Assembly (NCBI GenBank): GCA_964435725.1
Contig: CAYTAJ010000018.1
Span: 1-35,601, forward strand
DNA from: Litorimonas sp964435725
GTDB taxonomy: Bacteria > Pseudomonadota > Alphaproteobacteria > Caulobacterales > Maricaulaceae
Length of the DNA: 35,601 nucleotides
Direction: 5' to 3'
Shown: positions 1-7,910 of the stretch, in pieces
Layout: every line of letters begins with the position of its first letter
Position numbering within the stretch: position 1 is the first letter of the stretch
Program-made: the position numbers and the translations under genes
The notes under the pieces: model-generated
The model's database searches: none
What the model saw: only the letters and a program-made list of their open reading frames with translations
Told to the model about the DNA's origin: nothing

Positions 1-72
1 AAGAGCCTGTCTCTCCTCCGGTCTTAATGAGTAAAAGTGATATGACGCCCTGAGACTTTGGCGTCAAGCGAA

Positions 73-462
73 TTAACTCTGCTGTTCTTTTTCCATTTTA
101 TTCCACCAGACAATGGCCATGAACAGGCCTTTGAAAGAGGGAAGTGTGGCAAGGCATATAGCCGTCGCCATTACAACCATAATTGTAATGGCCAGCCAGT
201 TGGCGATCGGTTTGTCGAAAAAGAAAAAATGATAAATCACAATAATGACATGGGCAGATAATGTCATAGAGGCCCAAGCTGGGGCGAGGTCTGCGCGCAC
301 ATTTTCCCAGTCTTTTCCGCAATTTGGACAAGCCTCGACAGGTTTGAGATAAGCGCGAAAGAGCTTTTCTTGATTGCACCTCGGGCACCGCAATTTTGCC
401 CCACGCCGAAAAGCCACCCATTTGGTTTGGGGGAGGTCATTCTTTGGTAGAGCGTCAGTCAT
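73..462 (-). CDS. DUF983 family membrane protein
   Basis: This is a 129-residue protein of the DUF983 family, whose function is not established. The N-terminal part carries two CxxC pairs (C26/C29 and C45/C48) in the order seen in the family, RCPRC then CPNCG followed by DW, and these probably bind zinc. An RADLAPAW segment follows, then two hydrophobic helices at about residues 65-82 and 87-107. The length is normal for the family. It is transcribed away from the LysR gene, with a 156-base divergent intergenic region between them. A 7-bp inverted repeat at 43-49/60-66 lies just past its stop and could act in termination, but it lacks a clear T run. The family call is secure; no biochemical role can be assigned from sequence. 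Confidence 0.85.
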   Translation of the reverse strand: MTDALPKNDLPQTKWVAFRRGAKLRCPRCNQEKLFRAYLKPVEACPNCGKDWENVRADLAPAWASMTLSAHVIIVIYHFFFFDKPIANWLAITIMVVMATAICLATLPSFKGLFMAIVWWNKMEKEQQS

Positions 463-618
463 AAGCTACTCTTAAGTGAGTTTAGGTGTGGCGGCAAAGC
501 TTAAGGTCGCGATTTTTTGTCAAATTCTCTCACTGCGACATCTTGTTCTTTTGATAAGGCGTATCATATAAAACTGCATGAAATTGACTCTTCTTGTTCA
601 CATCTGTAAGGGTAAACT

Positions 619-1443
619 ATGAAAAATTGGTCTGACTATCCTATCTTCTTGGCTGTGGCGCAGGTGGGTAGCCTTACGGCAGCCGGCAAAAAGCTGGGTA
701 TGAGCCAGCCGACAGTGGGTCGACGTATTCGCGCATTAGAAGATCATTTTAAGACACCGCTTTTACGCCGTGAGGATGGAGTCCTTGTTCCCACACGCTT
801 TGGCCAGTCTATGCTGGACCATATCAGCCGGATGCAAGATGAAGCGGCGGCGATTGACCGGAGTTCGGCGACGTTGGAAGATAGCTTGTCCGGTGTTGTG
901 CGTCTTTCGGCGACAGAGGGTATCGGTACAGCATGGTTGCCGGGTGTGATGGAAATTTTCCGAAATGAACATCCGGATATCTTGATTGATTTGGGAATCG
1001 GGTTCCGCGACTTTAACTTGGCCCAAAGAGAAGCCGATATAGCTCTGCGTTGGGCCAGTCCGGGGGAACAAAATTCTTTAATCGGGCGAAAAGTGGCGAC
1101 CGTCTCTTTTGGCTTTTACGCTTCGCCTGATTATCTGGAGAAAAAAGGTCGCCCAGAAACACTCGAAGATTTGAAAGAACATGACGGCGTTATTGCCAAT
1201 ATCATGGACGGGAAACAGCTTTGGCTGCGCGATGATGACGATGAGATGATCTATAGTCCGAAACGTATCACCTTTCAGACAAACTCNNNNNNNNNNNNNN
1301 NNNNNNNNNNNNNNNNNNNNNNNNNNNNNNNNNNNNNNNNNNNNNNNNNNNNNNNNNNNNNNNNNNNNNNNNNNNNNNNNNNNNNNTCGGCGTTTCGTGT
1401 GGGCCCCAGCAAGCCGACACAGCTCCTCGATGCTGCTGAATAA
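619..1443 (+). CDS. LysR family transcriptional regulator, interrupted by an assembly gap
   Basis: The first 60 residues form a LysR-type winged helix-turn-helix (AVAQVGSLTAAGKKLGMSQP, then GRRIRALE), followed by the start of a LysR effector domain. The start at 619 is supported by AAGGG six bases upstream. About 222 codons precede the run of N at 1287-1386. LysR regulators are usually 290-310 residues, so if the 57 bases after the gap belong to the same gene roughly 55-70 codons are missing. The post-gap piece reads in frame to the TAA at 1443, but with an unknown gap length the true frame cannot be fixed; the +1 frame also stays open to about 1460. It is divergent from the DUF983 gene and lies 52 bases upstream of ubiE. 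The target genes and ligand are unknown. Confidence 0.8.
   Translation: MKNWSDYPIFLAVAQVGSLTAAGKKLGMSQPTVGRRIRALEDHFKTPLLRREDGVLVPTRFGQSMLDHISRMQDEAAAIDRSSATLEDSLSGVVRLSATEGIGTAWLPGVMEIFRNEHPDILIDLGIGFRDFNLAQREADIALRWASPGEQNSLIGRKVATVSFGFYASPDYLEKKGRPETLEDLKEHDGVIANIMDGKQLWLRDDDDEMIYSPKRITFQTNXXXXXXXXXXXXXXXXXXXXXXXXXXXXXXXXXXSAFRVGPSKPTQLLDAAE
1287..1386. other. 100-N scaffold gap inside the LysR gene
   Basis: Exactly 100 N, a conventional placeholder for a gap of unknown size. The flanking sequences do not match each other, unlike the gap at 17414-17513, so real sequence is probably missing here. It removes most of the C-terminal half of the LysR effector domain. Confidence 0.95.
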
Positions 1444-1495
1444 GACGCAGCAGAATAGCTAGGCTTTTTCTTTCCTCGCTGATAATAGTCTTCAC

Positions 1496-2260
1496 ATGAC
1501 AGAAAAAACAATCGACTTTGGTTTTCAAGACGTTCCTGAGAGTGAAAAAGCCTCTCGCGTGCGGGGCGTTTTTGACTCTGTGGCCAGTAACTATGATTTG
1601 ATGAATGACGCCATGAGCCTCGGTATTCATCGTGTCTGGAAAAACATGGTCATGGCGAAGCTTAACCCGCAACCGGGTGAGGTCCATTTGGATGTTGCTG
1701 GGGGCACAGGCGACCTCGCCCGCCGTTTTATTCGTGCGGCCGAAGAGGTGCGTATCCGTCGCGGGGGTGAACCTGCGCGTGCGATTATTTGCGATATTAA
1801 CGCCGAAATGTTGCTCGCCGGTGTCGATGAAAAGAAGGATGCAGGATTAGATTTGACCCGGGTCTGTGGAGACGCGCAATGCTTGCCGTTTGAGGATAAT
1901 GAATTTGATGTGGTTACAATCGCTTTTGGCATTCGCAATGTGACGGACAGAGATACGGCCTTAAGAGAGTTTCATCGTGTCCTGAAACCGGGTGGACGTT
2001 TAGGGGTTCTTGAATTTTCAACGCCGCCCACACAATGGCTGCGGAAATTTTATGATGCTTATTCTTTTAATGTGATTCCACCCATGGGACAGGTCTTGGC
2101 GCAGGATCGTGACAGCTATCAATATCTTGTTGAATCCATCCGCCGTTTTCCGAAACAAGCTCAATTTGCAAAAATGGTCAAAGACGCTGGCTTTATCCGC
2201 GTCGGATGGGATGATTATAGCGGCGGCATTGCCGCACTCCATACGGGATGGAAGGTCTAA
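1496..2260 (+). CDS. ubiE: Demethylmenaquinone / 2-methoxy-6-polyprenyl-benzoquinol methyltransferase UbiE
   Basis: This 254-residue class I SAM-dependent methyltransferase does the C-methylation step of ubiquinone (and, where present, menaquinone) synthesis. The first UbiE signature is at about residues 33-49 (YDLMNDAMSLGIHRVWK). The SAM-binding glycine loop DVAGGTGD starts at D66, and the second signature RVLKPGGRLGVLEFS lies near 161-175. Length matches the family. No good Shine-Dalgarno sequence is visible upstream of the ATG, but the protein starts where family members do. Its stop lies one base from the stop of the convergent secreted-protein gene. In many alphaproteobacteria ubiE is followed by ubiB; it is not here. 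The call is firm. Confidence 0.96.
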   Translation: MTEKTIDFGFQDVPESEKASRVRGVFDSVASNYDLMNDAMSLGIHRVWKNMVMAKLNPQPGEVHLDVAGGTGDLARRFIRAAEEVRIRRGGEPARAIICDINAEMLLAGVDEKKDAGLDLTRVCGDAQCLPFEDNEFDVVTIAFGIRNVTDRDTALREFHRVLKPGGRLGVLEFSTPPTQWLRKFYDAYSFNVIPPMGQVLAQDRDSYQYLVESIRRFPKQAQFAKMVKDAGFIRVGWDDYSGGIAALHTGWKV

Positions 2261-2261
2261 C

Positions 2262-3668
2262 CTATTTAATTTGAGCGCGAAATTGAAGCTCTGCGGTAGG
2301 TGTAGGATCTCCTGCTGAAAAATCCCCTTTCGGGTTAAAGCAAATAAATTTTATGCTTATGTCATAAGTTGTATTGGGTGCATCCATACACTCTGCAAAG
2401 GATGCAGGTCTGCTTGTGTTTTTTGAAAAGCCTACGTCAGTATTATAATTAAATGTCAAAGCGGTGTTTGTTTGTGAAAATAAAACAGGGTCCGTTCCCG
2501 CACCAGTGACACCATCCATATCTCCGTTATAAAATACAATCTCACTGGGTAGAACATCGACTAAAAATAAACTGTCCGTATCGGTCGGTCCGTGCCCTTC
2601 ATTCGTGAGTGTGAAGGTGTAAATAACGTCATTACCCGGAACAGCGTAAAGATCATCTGTACGGCTTGGGTCATCATACATCATGACGTCTTTGGTGGCA
2701 GAAATAGAGGGATCATCATCTATAATAATGTGTGTGTGTTCTGTCTTTGCCGCAGCACCACAGCTGGCATCGGAGACTTTTAACTCGGTTGAGCTTGGTG
2801 TGCCAATTGAAAACGTTATCGTCTCATCTAGAGTTTCAAAGTCTGAGTCATTCAGGATTGTGATAGGCAGGGGAAAAGCAATATTATTATAGACGCCGGG
2901 CGGAACTGTTACGACACTATCATTCACAATATAGTCATCCCCGAGAGTCGCTGTGCCGCCTGTGATCGTAAAGGGGACTGTGGTGGTTGCATCCACCGTT
3001 CCATTAATCGTCATAGCAGGAAGAGTTGTACCGGCTTCTGAGTCAGAGGAGTCTTCATCAAACTCGACATAGGCAGAGAGATCAATTTCAATTGTATCAA
3101 GAAAGTTACCAACAGAACCTGCATTTGTTGTTCTGAATTGCACTCTGACAACACCGCCTGTGCCAGTGTAAGTTGTTGTGCCAGAATTGACTTGCCAACC
3201 CGCTCCAATCGCTGTGGTTTGAGTGGCCATCGTCTGAATGACTGTACCGGAGAGAGTTGCGATTTCAAATGAGGCGATTTGTGGGTCGGCTCCGCCAGAC
3301 CTTGCTCTATGTGCAAAAGTCCATCCGACCGTTTCCCCATTTTCAATACAAATATTTTGAAACAGTGTGCCGGGTGATTTTGCATTCATCTCAGCATGAC
3401 GGCTGCCTGAATGAGAGGGGACGCTCTGAAACCCAGAGTCCCATATTTCTATCGTTGCTTGCGTTGCATCCCAACCGGGAACATTGGCTTTTGGAAAAAA
3501 CTTAAAGGTCGTATTACCGGGACCGCCCGGATCATTGGATTCAAAGCCTGTATTATCAAGGGCTCTTTGTGCATGAGCTGTCTGAGCCAAACTCATAAAA
3601 GACATAAGTAATGACAGAGTCATTACAAAAACTTTCGAAAGGCGGGTAAAAATAGCCGAGAAACACAT
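2262..3668 (-). CDS. Secreted Calx-beta / DUF11-type surface protein
   Basis: This 468-residue exported protein has a signal peptide: a basic n-region with R9 and K12, a hydrophobic core, and a probable cleavage after the AHA near residue 33. An N-terminal domain to about residue 195 (GFESNDPGGPG..., with PGW and a SHSGSRHAEMN segment) resembles the carbohydrate-binding-like or PEP-CTERM-type extracellular domains. It is followed by a Calx-beta-like segment (about 200-310; the TLGDDY and ETITFSIG motifs are typical) and a DUF11-like domain (about 320-468; ATKDV, YTFTLTNEGHGPT, VDVLPSEIVF). There is no C-terminal sorting signal or membrane anchor. The ATG at 3668 lies in the loop of a perfect hairpin; an internal ATG at 3623 is possible but would lose the basic n-region. 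The function is probably surface adhesion or binding; no catalytic motif was recognised. Confidence 0.75.
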   Translation of the reverse strand: MCFSAIFTRLSKVFVMTLSLLMSFMSLAQTAHAQRALDNTGFESNDPGGPGNTTFKFFPKANVPGWDATQATIEIWDSGFQSVPSHSGSRHAEMNAKSPGTLFQNICIENGETVGWTFAHRARSGGADPQIASFEIATLSGTVIQTMATQTTAIGAGWQVNSGTTTYTGTGGVVRVQFRTTNAGSVGNFLDTIEIDLSAYVEFDEDSSDSEAGTTLPAMTINGTVDATTTVPFTITGGTATLGDDYIVNDSVVTVPPGVYNNIAFPLPITILNDSDFETLDETITFSIGTPSSTELKVSDASCGAAAKTEHTHIIIDDDPSISATKDVMMYDDPSRTDDLYAVPGNDVIYTFTLTNEGHGPTDTDSLFLVDVLPSEIVFYNGDMDGVTGAGTDPVLFSQTNTALTFNYNTDVGFSKNTSRPASFAECMDAPNTTYDISIKFICFNPKGDFSAGDPTPTAELQFRAQIK

Positions 3669-3679
3669 AACTCGGCTAT
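3652..3679 (-). promoter_or_regulatory. Hairpin with the start codon in its loop
   Basis: ATAGCCGAG at 3652-3660 and CTCGGCTAT at 3671-3679 form a perfect 9-bp inverted repeat around a 10-base loop. The ATG of the secreted-protein gene (3668-3666 on the minus strand) sits in that loop. In the mRNA the stem would occupy the initiation region. A role in translation control is inference; it could also be a DNA operator. Confidence 0.45.
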
Positions 3680-3737
3680 CTACTTAAGAATGATAAATAA
3701 AAGTTTATTCTGTGAACGAATAAAATTCGATAACATA

Positions 3738-3761
3738 AAAAAGGGCCCAGAGGCCCTTTTT
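3738..3761 (-). terminator. Rho-independent terminator after the leucyl aminopeptidase gene
   Basis: AAAAAGGGCC at 3738-3747 pairs with GGCCCTTTTT at 3752-3761 around a 4-base loop. On the minus strand the stem is followed by a run of T, 17 bases past the stop codon at 3778. It separates the aminopeptidase transcript from the downstream secreted-protein gene, so the two are probably separate transcription units. The symmetry would allow termination in both directions, but no plus-strand gene feeds into it. Confidence 0.8.
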
Positions 3762-3777
3762 GGATTTAAAATCAGAT

Positions 3778-5325
3778 TTACTCGCCGACAGACTCGCGGA
3801 TCATTTGGTCCATGAAGCGAACACCCCATCCGGCATGACCTTTCGGTGTGGTGGGGCGGGAGCTGTTCAGCCAGTCGACACCGGCAATATCAAGGTGCAC
3901 CCAAGGAACATCTTCTTCAACAAAAGATCCCACAAAAGCGGCCGCTGTCGACGCGCCAGGGCCGGAAATACCTGTGTTCCTCAGATCGGCGAAATCTGAT
4001 TTCAGCGCTTTTTTATGGTTTTCGTTGAGCGGGAGCGGCCAGACATCCTCGCCACTCATCTTTCCAATGTCCATCATGTTTCGTGTGAGTTCCCAATCCC
4101 GTGTCACAACAACCCCATAGTCATCGCCGACGGCGCGTGCTGCTGATCCTGTGAGTGTGGCAATATTTAAGATAAGTTTGGGATCAAATTCCTTCTGCGC
4201 ATAAAGCAAGGCATCAGACATGACCAAACGCCCTTCGGCATCGGTTGAGAAAATCTCAATCGTCGTCCCGTCCATGGCGGTCAGAATGTCACCCGGGCGG
4301 GTAGCATCTTGTGACGGCATATTTTCGGCTAACGCAACAATGCCCACAAGGTTTACGTCTTCACCTCTCTGGGCGATGGATAGCATAGTTCCTGTAACAG
4401 CCGCCGCGCCCGAGAGGTCAGATTTCATCGCCCACATGCCATTATTGGGCTTCAAGCTGATACCGCCTGTGTCAAAGGTGATGCCTTTGCCAATGAGAGC
4501 GATAGGAGGATCATTCCGATCACCGCCATTATAGGTCATCACAACAAGACGCGGATCATTGATAGAGCCTTTGCCGACACCCATCAGAGCGCCCATACCG
4601 TTTCGGCGGATTTCAGGAGCATCCATAATGTCAAATTTGACCGAGTTAATACCGCGGAAGGCTTTGCGCATTTCCTCGACAAAGGTTTCCGGATAGATGG
4701 CGTTGCCCGGCTCTGACCCCATATCACGCGCAAACTCTACGCCGTCCACGACATAGCTAAGATCAGTTTCATAAAGACGTTCTGATGCCCGCGCTTCAGT
4801 GGAGTGCAAAGCAACTGTGCGGTCAACATTGTCTTTTTTGTCGCTCTTATATTTGTCAAAATTGTAGCTGCCGAGGCGATAGCCCATTGCGATTTGTGCA
4901 GCTGCGGCGTCTTCGCTCGTGTTCAAACCATCAATAACGATTGAAAGATCAGTACTATTATCGCTGGCTTGAGCTGCATGGCCGCCGAGATCGCGAAGGT
5001 CACGCATCTCTAATGCCTTATCGCCGGTACCAATAACGGTGATTAATTTGTAAGGGGCCAGACCATAAAAGTGTTTCTTCTTACCCATTTTACCTTTGAA
5101 ATCGGCATCTTCGAGCGCTGTTTGCAAACGCCCATCTGTGGCGTCATTAATGTCCGCCGCTACGCCGGATAAGTCGCCGTTTTCAGATACAAAAATAGTA
5201 ATGTTATCGTTGAGTGAAGCACTCAATGATCCGAACACAAAGTCCGTGTCTGCGTGTGCCGTTAATGGCGTAGTGGTAAGGGCTGCAGCCAAAGCAATGG
5301 CCGATAAGGAAGTCATAATTTTCAT
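3778..5325 (-). CDS. Exported leucyl aminopeptidase family (M17) metallopeptidase
   Basis: This 515-residue M17 aminopeptidase removes N-terminal residues from peptides using two metal ions. The catalytic domain is clear: IGKGITFDTGGISLKP with K280, D285 and K292, then KSDLSGAAAV (D303), and STDAEGRL at 360-367 (D362, E364). By family analogy K280, D285, D303, D362 and E364 hold the metals and R366 is the catalytic arginine. The signature normally begins NTDAEGRL; here the Asn is Ser. Unlike the cytosolic PepA, it starts with a Sec-type signal peptide (MKIMTSLSAIALAAALTTTP, cleavage near the AHA at residue 25), so it should act in the periplasm or outside. GGAT upstream of the ATG is an acceptable ribosome binding site. 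It is probably a single-gene transcript ended by the terminator at 3738-3761. Confidence 0.93.
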   Translation of the reverse strand: MKIMTSLSAIALAAALTTTPLTAHADTDFVFGSLSASLNDNITIFVSENGDLSGVAADINDATDGRLQTALEDADFKGKMGKKKHFYGLAPYKLITVIGTGDKALEMRDLRDLGGHAAQASDNSTDLSIVIDGLNTSEDAAAAQIAMGYRLGSYNFDKYKSDKKDNVDRTVALHSTEARASERLYETDLSYVVDGVEFARDMGSEPGNAIYPETFVEEMRKAFRGINSVKFDIMDAPEIRRNGMGALMGVGKGSINDPRLVVMTYNGGDRNDPPIALIGKGITFDTGGISLKPNNGMWAMKSDLSGAAAVTGTMLSIAQRGEDVNLVGIVALAENMPSQDATRPGDILTAMDGTTIEIFSTDAEGRLVMSDALLYAQKEFDPKLILNIATLTGSAARAVGDDYGVVVTRDWELTRNMMDIGKMSGEDVWPLPLNENHKKALKSDFADLRNTGISGPGASTAAAFVGSFVEEDVPWVHLDIAGVDWLNSSRPTTPKGHAGWGVRFMDQMIRESVGE

Positions 5326-5582
5326 AATCTATCCAAGCATTTTTGTGTGATGAGTGTTGATATTGATGTGTTAAAACACACCGCTGATTTTACTACGATG
5401 GTGGTTTATGTGGCGATGGACATATAGGGTAAAATATATTCCCCTTATGAGCGCTATAGTTATCGCCTATGAGTCAATCTTTTAATGTCTAAAGGAACTC
5501 ATCAAAGGATTAAACCGTAGGTAAAATGCCCGTCACGCCAGTGTGATTGGTAAGTGACATCGGGGTATGAGAAAAAGACATT

Positions 5583-6239
5583 ATGAAGACTTCCATACGA
5601 TATAGTGCTGTTTTAGCGTTCACGTCTTGCTTAGTTGTCGCCTGTGCGCCGGCTGAAAGTCAAATCGCCGAAAACCAGGTTAACATAAAGGCGCAAACCC
5701 TTTCGCAAGGCGCATTGGACACCATGATTGTCGCAGGTGGCTGTTTCTGGTGCGTCGAGTCTGATTTTGAAAAATTACCGGGCGTGATTGAAGCCGTTTC
5801 AGGCTATACGGGCGGCCGCACGGAAAACCCGACCTATAAACAAGTCTCCTATAATAATACCGGTCATTATGAGGCTGCTAAGATTACCTTTGATCCGGCG
5901 GCCATTTCTTATGAAGAGCTCTTAGATTTTTACTGGACGAGTGTTGATCCAACCGACCCGACAGGGCAATTTTGTGATAAAGGTGAGAGTTATCGTACCG
6001 CTATTTTTGCGCGCCCTGACCAATTGGAACTGGCACAGCAATCGCTGGCAGAAATAACTGAAACCAAACCCTTTAGTGATCCAATCGTGACACCTGTTTT
6101 ACCGGTCAGCACATTTTATAACGCTGAAGATTATCATCAGGATTATTACAAAAAGAAGCCTGTGCGTTATAAATTATATCGAACTGGGTGTGGTCGCGAT
6201 GCGCGTCTAAACAAGCTTTGGGGTAAGAAAAAGAAATAA
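5583..6239 (+). CDS. msrA: Peptide-methionine (S)-S-oxide reductase MsrA, lipoprotein form
   Basis: MsrA reduces methionine-S-sulfoxide in oxidised proteins. The motif GGCFWC places the catalytic cysteine at C54, followed by the family segments GVIEAVSGYTGG, SYNNTGHYEA, DPTDPTGQFCDKG and a C-terminal AEDYHQDYY. The 218 residues include an N-terminal extension that is a lipoprotein signal: a hydrophobic stretch ending VVAC with the lipidated cysteine at C21. The enzyme is therefore predicted to be membrane-anchored on the envelope side, repairing periplasmic proteins. The upstream region is divergent with the aminopeptidase (257 bases). Its stop lies three bases from the stop of the convergent glycosyltransferase gene. 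The ribosome binding site is weak. Confidence 0.95.
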   Translation: MKTSIRYSAVLAFTSCLVVACAPAESQIAENQVNIKAQTLSQGALDTMIVAGGCFWCVESDFEKLPGVIEAVSGYTGGRTENPTYKQVSYNNTGHYEAAKITFDPAAISYEELLDFYWTSVDPTDPTGQFCDKGESYRTAIFARPDQLELAQQSLAEITETKPFSDPIVTPVLPVSTFYNAEDYHQDYYKKKPVRYKLYRTGCGRDARLNKLWGKKKK

Positions 6240-6242
6240 GGT

Positions 6243-7763
6243 TTAGGGCGCTTCTTCTGCAACAGCTAGCGGAGTGTTGATCCTTATTTCTTTTGTGGGT
6301 GTGTAATCATAACCGGCCCATACTTTGAGTTCTCTAAATTTTCCGCCGCCAAGGTCTATTTTGATCGGCGACATAGGTTCAAGCCGTCCAAAGTCTTCGC
6401 GGAAAAAGCGCTCATAACTCTCTTCATAATTAACGAGTAAGATTGGCCCCTTCATGGCTGGGAGGGGGTAGGTCAGCTCGGCGTGATTGGCGGGGGTCGC
6501 CGCCAGTTTCCACATGTAAAAAGGGGCGGTATCCCGCAGGTTATGATAGGTTTTCTGGTAGAATATAAGGCGCTTGTCCGTTGCGATAGCTTCGAAGGCT
6601 AGACCGTTATGACCCGTCTCATATTTCGCTTTAATCACGTTCATAGTTTCGGGCCAAGCGCGCAGACGTTTGACGGAATTAGACAGCCCGAAGGCATCGG
6701 TCAGAGTGGGGCTTAAAATGATTAGCCCGGCCGCCGCCATTAAAAGGCTTTGTCCAATGAGGCCATATTTTAATACTTGCAAGATTTTGGCGCGGTGGAC
6801 GGCAAAAATAGCGATTAATAACGCCCCGCCAATATAGGCTGTAACAGCCCAATTGGCATTTGCACGTGAAATAAATGCACCTGCTGAAATGACTGTTAGG
6901 GGTGTGAGCATGAGCAAAGCTAACCAATGCGCAAAGGGAGGGAGGGTTCTAAATTTCCAAAGCGCTATGATAAGGAGAGGAAAGCTTAAGGGACCAAAAA
7001 CTCCCAATTGATCAATTAAAAAGCTAGCGAGTTCATCGATGTTAAAGAGCTCACTGTTTAGACTGGCATTGTCCGCCGTATGAGACAGGGTGGCAAAATC
7101 ATGGTTGAGATTCCAAAGTATATTCGGTGTGAAAATGACACCAGCGAGCATGACAATAACAAAGCCTTTGAGCCCCAAAACGACCCTGCGTGTCGGCTTG
7201 TCGAAGATAGCTGCCAAAACAAAGACAGGAATGAAAAACATCATGGCATATTTTGCCAAAAGACCGAAACCAACGGCTAGTCCTAATTGAACCGCGCGTG
7301 GCCAGGAGGGCGATCGACGTAAGGCAACCCATGCATTGAGCGCCAAGGCCCAACATAAAAGGAGAGGGACATCGGTGCTAATAATTGTCGAGGATAGCCA
7401 AACAGCCGGCATTAGAAAATAGACACAGGCGGCCCAAAACCCTGTTCTGGCATCAAAGGCCATCCGCCCCGTTAGAAACAATATCCAAGTTGTGATGCAG
7501 TGAATGAGGCTGGAAGGTAATCGAATGGCCCATTCCTCATGTCCAAAGAGGTTGGTTGATGTCGCAATCATCCACGCTATGAGTGGCGGCTTTGTGAAAT
7601 AGCCCCAATCTAAATCTGTTGACCACGCCCAATATTGTGCCTCGTCTCCATGAAGGCCCAAGGGTGAGTTAAACAGAATGAATAAACGGAATAGCAAAAC
7701 GCCGCCGATGATTATCAGCAAGCGTTTGGTATAATTGAAGCTATCCTGTGTTTGAGTTGTCAT
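6243..7763 (-). CDS. GT39 / ArnT-like membrane glycosyltransferase
   Basis: This 506-residue integral membrane protein belongs to the dolichyl-phosphate-mannose / ArnT-like (GT39, PMT_2) family, which transfers sugars from polyprenyl-phosphate carriers. The hallmark HGDEAQYWAW (D40, E41) follows the first membrane helix and supplies the catalytic acid and a metal-binding residue. Another family feature is the DWGYFTKPPLIAWM segment near residue 52. Ten or more hydrophobic helices fill residues 15-370, and a soluble tail of about 130 residues ends the protein. The acceptor (lipid A, protein or another glycan) cannot be read from sequence. It is convergent with msrA (3-base gap) and divergent from murI. 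Confidence 0.88.
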   Translation of the reverse strand: MTTQTQDSFNYTKRLLIIIGGVLLFRLFILFNSPLGLHGDEAQYWAWSTDLDWGYFTKPPLIAWMIATSTNLFGHEEWAIRLPSSLIHCITTWILFLTGRMAFDARTGFWAACVYFLMPAVWLSSTIISTDVPLLLCWALALNAWVALRRSPSWPRAVQLGLAVGFGLLAKYAMMFFIPVFVLAAIFDKPTRRVVLGLKGFVIVMLAGVIFTPNILWNLNHDFATLSHTADNASLNSELFNIDELASFLIDQLGVFGPLSFPLLIIALWKFRTLPPFAHWLALLMLTPLTVISAGAFISRANANWAVTAYIGGALLIAIFAVHRAKILQVLKYGLIGQSLLMAAAGLIILSPTLTDAFGLSNSVKRLRAWPETMNVIKAKYETGHNGLAFEAIATDKRLIFYQKTYHNLRDTAPFYMWKLAATPANHAELTYPLPAMKGPILLVNYEESYERFFREDFGRLEPMSPIKIDLGGGKFRELKVWAGYDYTPTKEIRINTPLAVAEEAP

Positions 7764-7865
7764 TTAGCAAGCTATGCCGCTTTGTGTTCACAAAATAAAC
7801 TCACTTTCGCTTATATTTTTCATGATTAATAAAGAAAGCGCATTTTGCTAAGACTTTATTGAGAG

Positions 7866-7890
7866 GCTTTCGGCACAGAGGTTCGAAAGC
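7866..7890 (+). promoter_or_regulatory. Leader hairpin upstream of murI
   Basis: GCTTTCG at 7866-7872 and CGAAAGC at 7884-7890 form a 7-bp inverted repeat with an 11-base loop, 20 bases before the GTG start. It could be a leader hairpin or a protein-binding site. No T run follows, so it is not a typical terminator. Confidence 0.3.
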
Positions 7891-7910
7891 AAAGCCAATG
7901 GATATGAAAT

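Noticed and set aside
5367..5380. Short inverted repeat TGTGTT-AA-AACACA upstream of the aminopeptidase
   Set aside because: Too short and low in complexity to call; the 257-base region shows no other feature that I can support.
7781..7794. TTTGTGTTCACAAA as an FNR or CRP site upstream of the GT39 gene
   Set aside because: The half-sites and spacing do not match either consensus, and a 6-bp repeat is common by chance in AT-rich DNA.
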